A DNA stretch of 64,000 nt from Paenibacillus daejeonensis DSM 15491 (GTDB lineage Bacteria > Bacillota > Bacilli > Paenibacillales > Paenibacillaceae). Of this stretch, positions 8,001 through 16,460 are shown piece after piece; within the stretch, counting starts at the first letter, position 1, and each line of letters opens with the position of its first letter. The stretch is taken from contig NZ_KB899664.1 in the NCBI RefSeq assembly GCF_000378385.1, positions 365,777-429,776 of the forward strand, given 5' to 3'. The notes under the pieces were generated by a model, which ran no database searches, was not told where the DNA came from, and worked only from the letters and a program-made list of their open reading frames with translations. The translations under genes were made by a program, and so were the position numbers.

Positions 8001-10563
8001 CATCGAGGTAGAACTGCCAGGTGGAGTCGCAGAGGGGTATGCGGCTTACCAAGCGGGGGACCAAGTTGTTGTCAGGGTATCTTGGGAAGATGCAGGATAC
8101 TACGAGCTGACAGCGGCGGACATCGCGGTACTCCAGTCGGAACCACTAACCATATCGGTCGATGTCTCTGATTATCTGCTCGCCTTCGAGGAGGGCGTGG
8201 AGTGGATGGGTTACGCGAGAGCCTGGGTTGAGTCGGCGGGCTCCCACGCGGATGATTCCGATGGTTGGTATGAAGAATTAATGCTTTATGTGGACCTCAA
8301 AGCACCGACCGTGACAGGAGCGCCGGAGGAAGAGCATCCTTACCATGATCCCCTTACGGTTAGCAGTGATGAATCAGGTGCGATTGTACTGGTGCCTGGA
8401 GTTATTGAAGTTTCCAGCCTGGACGATCTCTATGCCGATGGAGCGTACCTGTACCCCTATCAGATGGTAGACGGTCGCGGAGCGTATGTCTGGTTTGAAG
8501 CTGGGGATTGGCTGGAGGCGGGCTCCTACAACCTCTTCGCAGTGGATGAAGCGGGTAATTTGTCGGTAGCTGTACCAGTGACGATAGCGGCCGCTCCTGC
8601 AGAGTTGACGGCGGAGATCGGGAATTATGTGATCGACGGTCCTTTATACTCATTTGATATTTCGTTTAATGAACCGATTCTTGAGAGCGTTCGTGGTTTG
8701 GAGAACGGGATTGTGGATCGAGTTGAGCTTCATTATGGCGAAGGTAGTGATCCTGTCATTCTAGAAGCCAGTGCATGGTCCTTATTCTGGGATAATAGCC
8801 AGACACTAAATCTCCATAACGGAGAGGGGATCCCGTGGATGGGCTTAGAGTCCGTTTCCGTCTACTTTGTCGATCATGTGTTGGTCTCCGAGGGAGGCGC
8901 GAGATATCCAGCGGGTGTGCCGCTGCACGGAATATTCAATGGACCGGGCTTCCCTGAGGAGCCAGGGCCGGATCCGGTTTATGTCATTGCAGGCGCTCCC
9001 CTGACAGAGGGTCCTAACCTCTATCATCTTCAGGTCAAATTCTCAAAACCGCTGGTGACATCCGAGAACCTGCTGAGAGAAGTAGAGGTTCACTATATCA
9101 ATGGGGACCCGGTGACTTATCTCCAGGGTGAGGCGGTCTCCTTTAACAAATTGGGTGACGATGAGCCAAATCAGTCGTTTGAGCTTTCATTTCATGAGTA
9201 TGTCCCTGACCTAAGAAAGGTCTCTGAAATTCTAGTGTACTTTACGGATGCGGCTCGTTCCACGGATGAGGGAGAGTTGTTCCAGAAGTATGCCGTCTAT
9301 CGTCCGGTTGATATCCAGACCGCCGGGGGCAGTGAAGGGGAGCTTGCTACCATCTATCTGCCGCCATATACATCGGGATGGACGGTGCTGGACTATCTTG
9401 CCCTGCAGGGGTACGACGAGGTGGTCATCTACAGCGGCGATGAGCCGGCTGAGCGTGCCTACCCAGTAACATCGGGCATGTCGGTACGCCAAGGGGACCA
9501 ACTGCTATTCGACATCGGCATCCATCGGCACATCAACGAGGCAGCGCCACTTGCAGAGGCATTCCGTAACACAACCGGCGTGGACCGAATCAAGTATGCG
9601 TTCTCTGACGAGTACTATGAGCGGCATTCTGACGGATACTTCTGGGAGCCCAATGGCCAGGAGGCGTATATCCTCCATGAGACCGACTTCCGCACTGCCG
9701 CAAATGACGGAGAGATTCAATCAATCCGACTACTTGAAGATTTGACGTTCCAGGAATCCTTTGCTTTCCCGAACCGTGAGCTGCGTTTTGAAGGAGAGCA
9801 GGTAACGTTAAGCATCCCGGGAATCGACGGCTACGATGAGGAGCTGCATGCAATTAGCGAGAGCATCACGGTTGTCGACACGAGCCTCGAGGCTCCGCCA
9901 AGAGTAGCCTATATGCCGGAGTATACGTATCTCTATCAAGGATGGTCGACTCAATTTGGTTTCACGGATGCCCTGACAGAGGAACAACAGGAGAAATGGC
10001 TGCCTCTTATTCATGAAGCGATTGTTGCAGAGCATAGGCTGGCAGACGATGATATTACGGTGGAGCTTCATCCGCAGGATGATCGGGCCGTCAGAATCGT
10101 AAACCAGACAGACCGATTTTTGGATTTCCAGGCTAGTGATGTTTATGTCAAAGCGGACTTAACCAACCCGTTCTCGCCACGCGGCAAGGTGATGTCAATG
10201 CGTCCATTATTCCCGTACATTACCTTGCTGAACAGCGGAGAGCCTGCTACCACTAGGTTTGCGATTTCGTTCAACAAGAAGCTCCATGGCACCACGTTAG
10301 GGCTCAATTCACAAGCCATATTCCAAGAGATTTCGTACTTTCAGGCTGGTCAGGGTAATGTCTCCTTGATGGACCAAATCGTTGAAGCTCAGTGGCTTCC
10401 AGACGGCGCGAACGATATGCTGCTATTGACTATTGCAGGGTTTACCTATGATGAAGAAAATCCCGTAGGTTTGACCTTCATCTTTAGGGACAATGTAATT
10501 CGAGATTTCGAGGGCTACGGCTTCCGCCCGCAACGAGAGTTCTATTATGGCCCAACGGCATAA
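5059..10563 (+). CDS. Large secreted multidomain repeat protein
   Basis: About 1834 residues. The GTG at 5059 is preferred over an in-frame GTG at 5050 because AAAGGG lies 8 bases before it; translation from there gives a clean signal peptide (MRRIVSLLLCLALVAGF, cut near VQA-SES). A Pro/Gly-rich stretch follows (about 65-115), then a helical FIVAR-like segment (about 230-295). A roughly 200-residue beta-rich module occurs twice (about 340-540 and 980-1185), each copy with AY.AGD.VVV, IVLVP and GEY/GSYN. A roughly 110-residue module containing a YFVDH/VTFADE motif occurs three times (about 835-945, 1185-1295, 1310-1415). No SLH, LPXTG or enzyme motif was seen. It resembles a surface or matrix protein; its function is unknown. 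Confidence 0.75.
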   Translation: MRRIVSLLLCLALVAGFMPMISVQASESGSSVPGLAGAQVMNSCQIVLVFDQAITYAGGEMLPPFLGSESGELPPLSGGGAMPPVMPPIPGGSGGACGLLPGSGGHEGITVAPPGGDALDIGAVIPFHYGLILVLEEPLGNQELLDISMDEGVVQFSGSEAPFELSGYRVMTPLGILGLMDRLDPQRSGFQVGHAVKYMKGTDSISVAGMAGLDQEDARFLLSLIESGPVDKSELNSLISIGESLLESGEGYAQAERERLQSALAAARQTEQAATASHREVRAQTVTLERATVAFSGSFEMLAPLAGPVSVAPAPGSVLADGRFNEADRSALGGDAQATLEVVLPAASESRTAYRAGDRVVVTAGPGTGAAYVLTEVDAARLANESITVQVNVSNGYLMLMRVADRTVIHEVVVMTGRIAVPDSPARQAVNAIRIDTLAPEVRTDNSSVEYTGTIEATSSEASVIVLVPAAQEVSGPEALRDEQGAYLYPAREVNGAGVLATFGPADWEPGEYKVYGVDSFDNLSEPVYVLVGHPDSPVIRLQADASPDVELPASPNPEVLAPYGMTVAELAEEQLEINNPYTIEVLDREGMPVEGSELLAQGMRLRISAPFSGEWTDYHVRLQAVAGTLLELREGLERLEEIDAIKLTADIVEPEAELTLYGDAVLRATGLAPRVLEVRTLDVQSFMLTRSGVELVFHTSGDEELTTAITGQLPDRIQISGLAAEGYSGVAGRSPEGTFYYTQDPTSDRINAYVSTPGGLQEAWTGASHIYLTRDITLPDDEQGQLSQSDLLVELAASEERVLSAAGIAEGWEANRVRVVVIDRGLPGLSAVVSSVNLGDGAMYGFRLTFDAPVSKITRDKGTSIIESITLRYESEDEDELVNFEDFTVYWFEDNQTVEIHKSPGTSPFGLLGIEVTFADELIVSQAGAVYDTDVPVIYTLPLPLQPPSMMELARESILGDGMLNIAEYALLDAGQATAAIEVELPGGVAEGYAAYQAGDQVVVRVSWEDAGYYELTAADIAVLQSEPLTISVDVSDYLLAFEEGVEWMGYARAWVESAGSHADDSDGWYEELMLYVDLKAPTVTGAPEEEHPYHDPLTVSSDESGAIVLVPGVIEVSSLDDLYADGAYLYPYQMVDGRGAYVWFEAGDWLEAGSYNLFAVDEAGNLSVAVPVTIAAAPAELTAEIGNYVIDGPLYSFDISFNEPILESVRGLENGIVDRVELHYGEGSDPVILEASAWSLFWDNSQTLNLHNGEGIPWMGLESVSVYFVDHVLVSEGGARYPAGVPLHGIFNGPGFPEEPGPDPVYVIAGAPLTEGPNLYHLQVKFSKPLVTSENLLREVEVHYINGDPVTYLQGEAVSFNKLGDDEPNQSFELSFHEYVPDLRKVSEILVYFTDAARSTDEGELFQKYAVYRPVDIQTAGGSEGELATIYLPPYTSGWTVLDYLALQGYDEVVIYSGDEPAERAYPVTSGMSVRQGDQLLFDIGIHRHINEAAPLAEAFRNTTGVDRIKYAFSDEYYERHSDGYFWEPNGQEAYILHETDFRTAANDGEIQSIRLLEDLTFQESFAFPNRELRFEGEQVTLSIPGIDGYDEELHAISESITVVDTSLEAPPRVAYMPEYTYLYQGWSTQFGFTDALTEEQQEKWLPLIHEAIVAEHRLADDDITVELHPQDDRAVRIVNQTDRFLDFQASDVYVKADLTNPFSPRGKVMSMRPLFPYITLLNSGEPATTRFAISFNKKLHGTTLGLNSQAIFQEISYFQAGQGNVSLMDQIVEAQWLPDGANDMLLLTIAGFTYDEENPVGLTFIFRDNVIRDFEGYGFRPQREFYYGPTA

Positions 10564-10580
10564 TCCATTGTCGACGAACA

Positions 10581-10622
10581 AAAAGCGATACCGGCTAATG
10601 CAAGCCATGGTATCGCTTTTTT
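10581..10622 (+). terminator. Rho-independent terminator of the large secreted protein gene
   Basis: AAAAGCGATACC (10581-10592) pairs with GGTATCGCTTTT (10609-10620); the loop contains a small GGCT/AGCC stem, and a T-run follows. Confidence 0.9.
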
Positions 10623-10638
10623 GATATTGCAATCTGCG

Positions 10639-10823
10639 CTAACGGCCAAATAGATGCTTATTTCGGCGTTTTTGAGGGGGGTGGGTTTCTAACGGCCACA
10701 GGTGCAGTTATTTGCTCAAAAACACAGGGAACGTCGCTTCATTCAGCATAATAGCCGCATATATGGCCGTTAGAGTTTCGAAGCAGCGATTTTGGGTGAA
10801 ATAGCGGCTGTGGTGGCCGTTAG
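10639..10823. repeat. Symmetric forward-forward-reverse-reverse 50-bp repeat element
   Basis: Two direct copies of a unit beginning CTAACGGCC start at 10639 and 10689 (50 bp apart). Two inverted copies end GGCCGTTAG at 10773 and 10823 (also 50 bp apart). All four are symmetric about 10731. The units continue into GC(A/T)(G/T)TTATTT. The same geometry recurs at 62831-63014 and 25712-25886. Confidence 0.85.
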
Positions 10824-11224
10824 AATTCGCCGCAGCTTCGACAGGCATGTTACTCCAAAGGCTGCACGTACCCAACTCGCCCCGTGGATAGGATAAGCTC
10901 CCAAGACGCGGGACGACGATTTGGTTGAAGATCCCACAATCCTTCTGACGCTGGACCAGGATCGGAGCACGATGAGGAGGGACGGCTTGTGCAAATCAAG
11001 GTATCCGTGGTATCCAGCCCCAATCCCCATCACGTCCCTTACCCTACCTATCAGTCTGCCTGCCTTCATAACTTACCTTTTCGCAGGTTGTCTTCCTGTC
11101 CGTCTACTCAATCTATAGGCTGTTCCACATCCCATCAGATGGTCATCTCAATGATGGGCGGTGTATCTCGCAGGATGAGCGCTGGAGAGGGGGGCGCAAT
11201 GGAGCCGCAGTTTCTAGTTACAGG
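10824..11224. other. Intergenic, no feature recognised
   Basis: About 400 bases between the repeat element and the end of the helicase gene. Short open frames exist on both strands, but none has a good ribosome binding site or a recognisable product. Confidence 0.5.
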
Positions 11225-14200
11225 CTACTTCAACTGGCTAGGCCACAAGACGAGGCTCTTGCCATCCCGTTCCGCGCCCAGGGACAGGAGCAGCTCGGCG
11301 CCCTCGCTGTGCTCGATCGGTTCCCCGTTCCAGCGATCCACCTTCACCTTCTTCAACCCCTGCTGCAGCAACGTGCGGAACAATCGGGTCAAATCGTCCG
11401 GCGTCAGGAGTGACGCTTGGTTCGCTTCCGCCTTGCGGGGGGAAGTGGTCGAATTCCGGCGCTTAGACTGCACGCCCGAGTCGTCTCCAGCATAGGACGC
11501 CACGTCGGCAGTGGCTCTTCCCTGGGCCAGCCTGGCGGTGGAACGCCGGCCTGCAGCCTGTCCGTCCGCACTGGCGCTGGCAGGGGACGTACTATCGGAG
11601 GCAGCTCCTTTCTGAGTCGGGCTAGCGGTGGAGCCCCGCCCCACAGCCTGTCCCTCCGCACGGACGCCAGCATGGGACACCTGTCCTCCCGCACCAGTGC
11701 CAGCTCGAGAGACGGCACCAGCACCAACACCAGCGTCAGAAGCCGCATCTGCAGCCGCTTCCCGTGCTGACTTGTCCCGGCCGGGTGGTTCCTCAGCGCC
11801 ACTCGACCTGCCCGGCCCCCGCATAGTAATGCGCCGCCCGTTATTCTCGATCCAGGCGACCCATTGCTCCCCTTTCAAGACGAGGTAGTTGCCGCTCTTG
11901 CGGGCATACGTTATTCCTTGCTCGGATGGCCAGTCGGCGATCAAGCCAAAGGGGTTGGCAGGATCGACGGCTGACAGCACGATCAGCTCCTCGCTGCCCA
12001 ACTGCAGGGGACTGCGGATCGCGGACATGAGCTCACGGGTGGTGAACTGCATGGCCTGCTTGTCCCGAATGAACAAACCACGGGAGACGGCACCCCATTC
12101 CTCCAGCTGGCGCATCACTGGCAAGAGTTTGTCCCAGTCGAACGGGGACGCCTGGTTGACCAGCTCGCGCGTCAAGATGCCGTGGCTCTGTAGCAGGTGG
12201 TGTACCCACTGTAGCCCTGCGCCTTGCAGCCCGTCCGGGATCGTAGCGTTCCCGCGCTGACCGGCTGCGAGCTCTGCGCCTGCAAAAGGCGCCAACCCGG
12301 CAGAAGGTTGTTCCTCCGTACCTTCCTCCCATTCCTCCTCCAGCAGCGAGCCAGTCCAATACCAACGCCCCTGCCCCGTACCTTGCTTGCCCAACGAGGT
12401 GGAGCGCTTGGCTCCATGGAGCCGGAGCGGAGCAAACTGATCGCCAGCCACATGTCCCTCCCACGCCAGCTCGAGAAGCTGATCCAGCAGCTCTGATGGG
12501 GGCAGGTTCATCTCCCGGCTGAGCCTCGTGATGAAGCTGGCACCCAGCCGCTTTACTCGCTGCAGCAGCTCCGGGTGCTTGCTGTTCTCCGGGTCGGGGA
12601 GCTGCTGCAGATATGGCGCATAGAGTGCCTTGGATTCGGCGAGGAAGAAGGCCACCTTGCCTTCCATCTCGGTCCCTTCCTTGCGGCCAATCCAGATGAC
12701 CTCGCCAGAGGCGCACAGTAAATCCAGCATGTCTTTGCGATAATCCAGCAGCCGGGCGGGCAGGATGAGCGATTCCCAGTGCGACAGCGGCAGGAAGAAG
12801 CCCTGCAGCTGCTCCAGGACGGCTCTCAGGCCTTCACTCCCGCTCAGCCGGGTGCTCTGGGTTGCATGCTGCATGAGGGCCATCTGCCCACACCAGCGCT
12901 CGGGGCTGGCGGCTTCGCCTTGACGCCGCGCCGCTTGGATCGAGAGCCGTACGACACGCGAGGCGACCTTGCGGCTGCTCCACAGCCGTTCTTCCGGATG
13001 GGAGGCGAAGGGGGCTTGCTCGATTTTGTCCTGCCGCAGCAGCTCGTCGATGACTTGAACTGTCTCGTCGGCAGAGAGAGAAGGGTAGCGGGATTGCAGT
13101 TGCTCGTCCGTGAAGGACATCTGATACTCCGCATACCTACCTGCTACAAGGGCGACAGATGCCGGGGTTTCCGGAAACTGCTCGTACAGCTCCAGCTCGT
13201 CGCTGCACACCCAGCGCTCCGCCTCGCCGAACCTCCGGTGCACGGCGAGTCCGCTCCTCTCCAGCTCTTCCAGCCAGCCAGCAGCCTCGTCGCCAGCCAG
13301 CTGGACTAACTCGGCCAGGCTAGCATCTCCTCGTCGCTTGAGCAAACCGAGTAGTTCGCCAGCATCTCGGGGCAGCTGTGCAGGCTCCGCCAGTCGCTGC
13401 TGCTCCTGCTCCACAACTGCCGGGTCCAAGGCTTGGTGAAGGGTCTCCTGGCCAAACAACCGGCTGGCCCATTCCTTGCTCACTTGCATCAGCTGCAGCT
13501 GAACCGACGGGTCCAGTCCGTCGCCTTCGTACAGTTGCATATTGGCGTAATCCTCAACGAACCGGGCAGCCATAGGAGAAGGGCGGCGAGTTGCCACGAC
13601 CTCAATGGCAATTTCCCTGCTCTGAATGCGTGTCAGCTGGGTCTTGAGCGTGTCCTGGTCGAGGTAGGTATGCAGGCATTCCTGCATCGCTTCCTGCAGA
13701 TAAGGAAATTGCTCCGCATAGGGCAGTGACTCCTTCAGCAGCTCTTCGCTGCGCAGCCGCTTCTGCCACATCGGCGTGCGCGTGAAGCTGCGGGAGAGCA
13801 GCAGCGAAGTCTCGGCGATGCGACGGAAGGCAATCGCCAGCAGGGGAGACCCCGGCACAGCGCTCAACAGCAGTTCTTCCAGCGTGTCCGGCGTGACCTG
13901 CCAGATCAACTGCAGCCAAGAGCTGTCCCATTCCGGCAGCACGAACTCGATACCGCTGTCCTTGGCATTGCCATAGATGCGGTAGGGCAGGACTTGCTGG
14001 AGCTGCCGCTCCAGTGCTAGCTGCCACGTCCGGTTGACCCTGCGGCCCCAATGGTTGTGCAGGATCACATGCGTCTTGCCTTGGAGGTCCTGATAGTGTT
14101 CGACCACCAGCACCGTATCGGTCGGCAGCGGCGTAGCGGCGGTCTGTGCATGAATCAGATCGATCAGGCGCTGTCCGGACTGGGCATCCATACCATAGGC

Positions 14201-16135
14201 GTCTTCCAGCCACTCCAAGGTCTCCTCGGGCATGCCGGTGCCCTCGGGCTCCTCGTCAAGCCGTTTACCCAGCTCATTTAAGAAGCGGCCCAGGGTCTCA
14301 CCGAGTGTAAAAGAGCGGCCGCCTGCTTCATTGCGCCAGAAGGGGATTTCGCTAAAACTGTTGGCCGTCTCCGCCACATAGACGCGATCCTTGCGAATTT
14401 CACGAATCATCCAGGAGCTGGTACCAAGCTGGAACACATCCCCTACCCGGCTCTCATGAACAAACTCTTCATCGAGCTCCCCCAGATGTGCCCGGCTATC
14501 TGCATGATGAACCGGATAGCCTGAGCTCTGGGGAATGGTGCCCGCACCAGTGAGGGCCGCCATCGTCGTACCGCGAAGCTTGGTTAGACGTCCATGCTCA
14601 CGGTCCCACTGCAGGAGCGGCCGCGCGAAGGGATAGAACCCTGCCAACACCTGCAGCATGGCTTCCAGTCGAGCACGAGGCAGACTGCGAAAGCTGTCGC
14701 TCCCTGCAACAAGCCGGTGCAGATCATCCAGCGCCCAATCGTCCATCGCCACCAGAGCCACGCTTTGCTGGGAGAGGACATCAATGGGGTCTCTGACTAC
14801 TGTAATCGGATCAATATCGCGCTCCCGGATCATGCGGGTCAGGACAGCTGCCTCTGGCAGCACGCCCGGATGACGCACCAGCAGGTAACCGCGGCTGGGG
14901 GCGCCTACCTGGTGCCCGGCACGCCCGATGCGTTGGATGCCTGAGGCCGCGCTAAGCGGCGAATCAACCTGGATAACGAGGTCGATATGACCGACATCAA
15001 TGCCCAGCTCCAGCGAGGAGGTAGCAACCAGTGCGCGCAGCTGGCCATTCTTGAGCTGCTGCTCAACCTCCAGCCGCCGCTCGCGGGCCAGACTGCCATG
15101 ATGAGACCGGGCCATCTCGTAGCCGACATAGTCATTGAGCCGCAGCGTTAACCGTTCGCACAGCCTGCGGCTGACGGTGAAGATCAGCACCGAGCGGCAG
15201 CCCTCCATCAACTGGAGGATGCGGTCCAGGAGCGGGAACCAAACGGACTCACGGGTGGTGAGTGCCAGGCTCTGATCCGGCATGGTCACCTTGACCTCCA
15301 GCGCTTTTTCCATCGGGCTCTCTATAATCGCAACGGGTCGCGGCTGGTAGCCGAGCGGATGACGAAAGGCCGTCTGCTCTTCATCTAACCCAGATGGGCT
15401 CATCACATCTGAAGCACTTCCGGTTGTCGCTATATCCGTTGCTGAGGCGGCAGGCTCCCAGCCTCCCAGAAAACGGGCGACCCGAGAGAGCGGCCTCTGG
15501 GTAGCGGATACGCCAATCCGCTGGATAGATCGGCCGCAGGCATGGACAAGCCGCTCCAGGGTTAGCGAAAGATGGCTGCCGCGCTTGTCAGGGGCCAGAT
15601 CATGGATCTCGTCCACGATGAGCTGCTCGGTCGTTCGCAGCATCTCGCGTCCCTTCTCAGAGGTCAGCAGAATGTAGAGCGACTCCGGTGTCGTCACGAG
15701 CACATCCGGCGGCTGCCGCAGCATGGCTGCCCGCTGGCTGCTCTTGGTGTCTCCGGTCCGCACCGCGCTGCGCAGACCCGGCCAGGAGGAGCCGCTTGCC
15801 GATGCAGCCTCATCGATAGCCTTAACGAAATCTTCGATATGATGGTGGATATCGTTGTTAAGCGCCTTGAGCGGCGTGACATAGATGACGCGAACTCCGC
15901 TATTAGCCGACGATTCTCCGGCCAGCTTGGCCTGCACAATCCGATCGAGACAGGGGAGCAGCGCGGCAAGCGTCTTACCCGAGCCTGTGGGGGCTGCAAT
16001 CAGTGTATGACGGCCTGCGCGAATGGCCTGCCAGGCATCCACCTGGACCGGTGTGGGCTGGCCGAATGCGCCCTTAAACCAGGCAGCCAGCACGGGATGA
16101 AATGAGTTAAGCGGGGAGCGGGGGACAGGAGCCAT
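11225..16135 (-). CDS. Lhr-like DEAD/DEAH-box helicase
   Basis: A 1636-residue superfamily 2 helicase of the long Lhr type. The N-terminal core has Walker A APTGSGKT (about residue 49), Walker B DEIH, motif III SATQRPLS and motif VI QRIGRAGHQ. Lhr proteins are ATP-driven 3'-5' nucleic-acid helicases linked to DNA repair; the long C-terminal half holds winged-helix and beta-barrel domains. The start has a strong GGAGGAGG site. Residues about 1440-1560 (plus-strand 11460-11815) form a low-complexity Ala/Gly/Ser/Arg-rich insertion with repeated AGRRSTAR-like pieces, followed by a conserved-looking tail ending in WPSQLK. The gene stands alone between long intergenic regions. Confidence 0.88.
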   Translation of the reverse strand: MAPVPRSPLNSFHPVLAAWFKGAFGQPTPVQVDAWQAIRAGRHTLIAAPTGSGKTLAALLPCLDRIVQAKLAGESSANSGVRVIYVTPLKALNNDIHHHIEDFVKAIDEAASASGSSWPGLRSAVRTGDTKSSQRAAMLRQPPDVLVTTPESLYILLTSEKGREMLRTTEQLIVDEIHDLAPDKRGSHLSLTLERLVHACGRSIQRIGVSATQRPLSRVARFLGGWEPAASATDIATTGSASDVMSPSGLDEEQTAFRHPLGYQPRPVAIIESPMEKALEVKVTMPDQSLALTTRESVWFPLLDRILQLMEGCRSVLIFTVSRRLCERLTLRLNDYVGYEMARSHHGSLARERRLEVEQQLKNGQLRALVATSSLELGIDVGHIDLVIQVDSPLSAASGIQRIGRAGHQVGAPSRGYLLVRHPGVLPEAAVLTRMIRERDIDPITVVRDPIDVLSQQSVALVAMDDWALDDLHRLVAGSDSFRSLPRARLEAMLQVLAGFYPFARPLLQWDREHGRLTKLRGTTMAALTGAGTIPQSSGYPVHHADSRAHLGELDEEFVHESRVGDVFQLGTSSWMIREIRKDRVYVAETANSFSEIPFWRNEAGGRSFTLGETLGRFLNELGKRLDEEPEGTGMPEETLEWLEDAYGMDAQSGQRLIDLIHAQTAATPLPTDTVLVVEHYQDLQGKTHVILHNHWGRRVNRTWQLALERQLQQVLPYRIYGNAKDSGIEFVLPEWDSSWLQLIWQVTPDTLEELLLSAVPGSPLLAIAFRRIAETSLLLSRSFTRTPMWQKRLRSEELLKESLPYAEQFPYLQEAMQECLHTYLDQDTLKTQLTRIQSREIAIEVVATRRPSPMAARFVEDYANMQLYEGDGLDPSVQLQLMQVSKEWASRLFGQETLHQALDPAVVEQEQQRLAEPAQLPRDAGELLGLLKRRGDASLAELVQLAGDEAAGWLEELERSGLAVHRRFGEAERWVCSDELELYEQFPETPASVALVAGRYAEYQMSFTDEQLQSRYPSLSADETVQVIDELLRQDKIEQAPFASHPEERLWSSRKVASRVVRLSIQAARRQGEAASPERWCGQMALMQHATQSTRLSGSEGLRAVLEQLQGFFLPLSHWESLILPARLLDYRKDMLDLLCASGEVIWIGRKEGTEMEGKVAFFLAESKALYAPYLQQLPDPENSKHPELLQRVKRLGASFITRLSREMNLPPSELLDQLLELAWEGHVAGDQFAPLRLHGAKRSTSLGKQGTGQGRWYWTGSLLEEEWEEGTEEQPSAGLAPFAGAELAAGQRGNATIPDGLQGAGLQWVHHLLQSHGILTRELVNQASPFDWDKLLPVMRQLEEWGAVSRGLFIRDKQAMQFTTRELMSAIRSPLQLGSEELIVLSAVDPANPFGLIADWPSEQGITYARKSGNYLVLKGEQWVAWIENNGRRITMRGPGRSSGAEEPPGRDKSAREAAADAASDAGVGAGAVSRAGTGAGGQVSHAGVRAEGQAVGRGSTASPTQKGAASDSTSPASASADGQAAGRRSTARLAQGRATADVASYAGDDSGVQSKRRNSTTSPRKAEANQASLLTPDDLTRLFRTLLQQGLKKVKVDRWNGEPIEHSEGAELLLSLGAERDGKSLVLWPSQLK

Positions 16136-16165
16136 AACTTACCTCCTCCAAGCATCATATAATAT

Positions 16166-16361
16166 TTCAGATTATTGAAAAACGGCCGAAGAGGCACGGA
16201 ATCGAATCTGGTCAACGCTTTCTGCAAGAAAGCGACTTCGGAAGCATACACTGTCCCCGGATTGTGGGCCGCTAGAGCGGTTAACAATCAAGAAATCTGG
16301 GGACAACAGCGATCGTAAGATCGATCCGTGACTGTGGGCATTCTTTTTTCAACAGCCTGAA
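16166..16361. repeat. Structured intergenic repeat, copy 1
   Basis: The core GAAATCTGGGGACAACAGCG (16291-16310) is shared with the copies at 28064 and 51401. It pairs with CTGTCCCCGGATT upstream. The apical hairpin here is CCGC-TAGA-GCGG, against CCCC-TACA-GGGG in the other copies, so both sides of the stem changed together. Outer arms CACGGA..TCGA..TCT and AGATCGATCCGTG pair, and further out TTGAAAAA pairs with TTTTTCAA. It lies just upstream of the helicase gene. Confidence 0.7.
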
Positions 16362-16460
16362 TACCTATTATCAATTCCTAAAGAAGCCGTTTCACCTTGA
16401 ATCCTTACTCCTACTATTGTAGCCCTCCGGCTCCACACGTCAAACCCGCACGCTCTGAAC

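Noticed and set aside
5059..10563. S-layer protein
   Set aside because: No SLH domain with the usual TRAE-type motif is visible at either end.
13602..14213. Long frames inside the helicase gene on both strands, for example 203 codons at 13602-14213
   Set aside because: They are shadows of a GC-rich coding region; the Lhr frame has continuous helicase motifs and a strong start.
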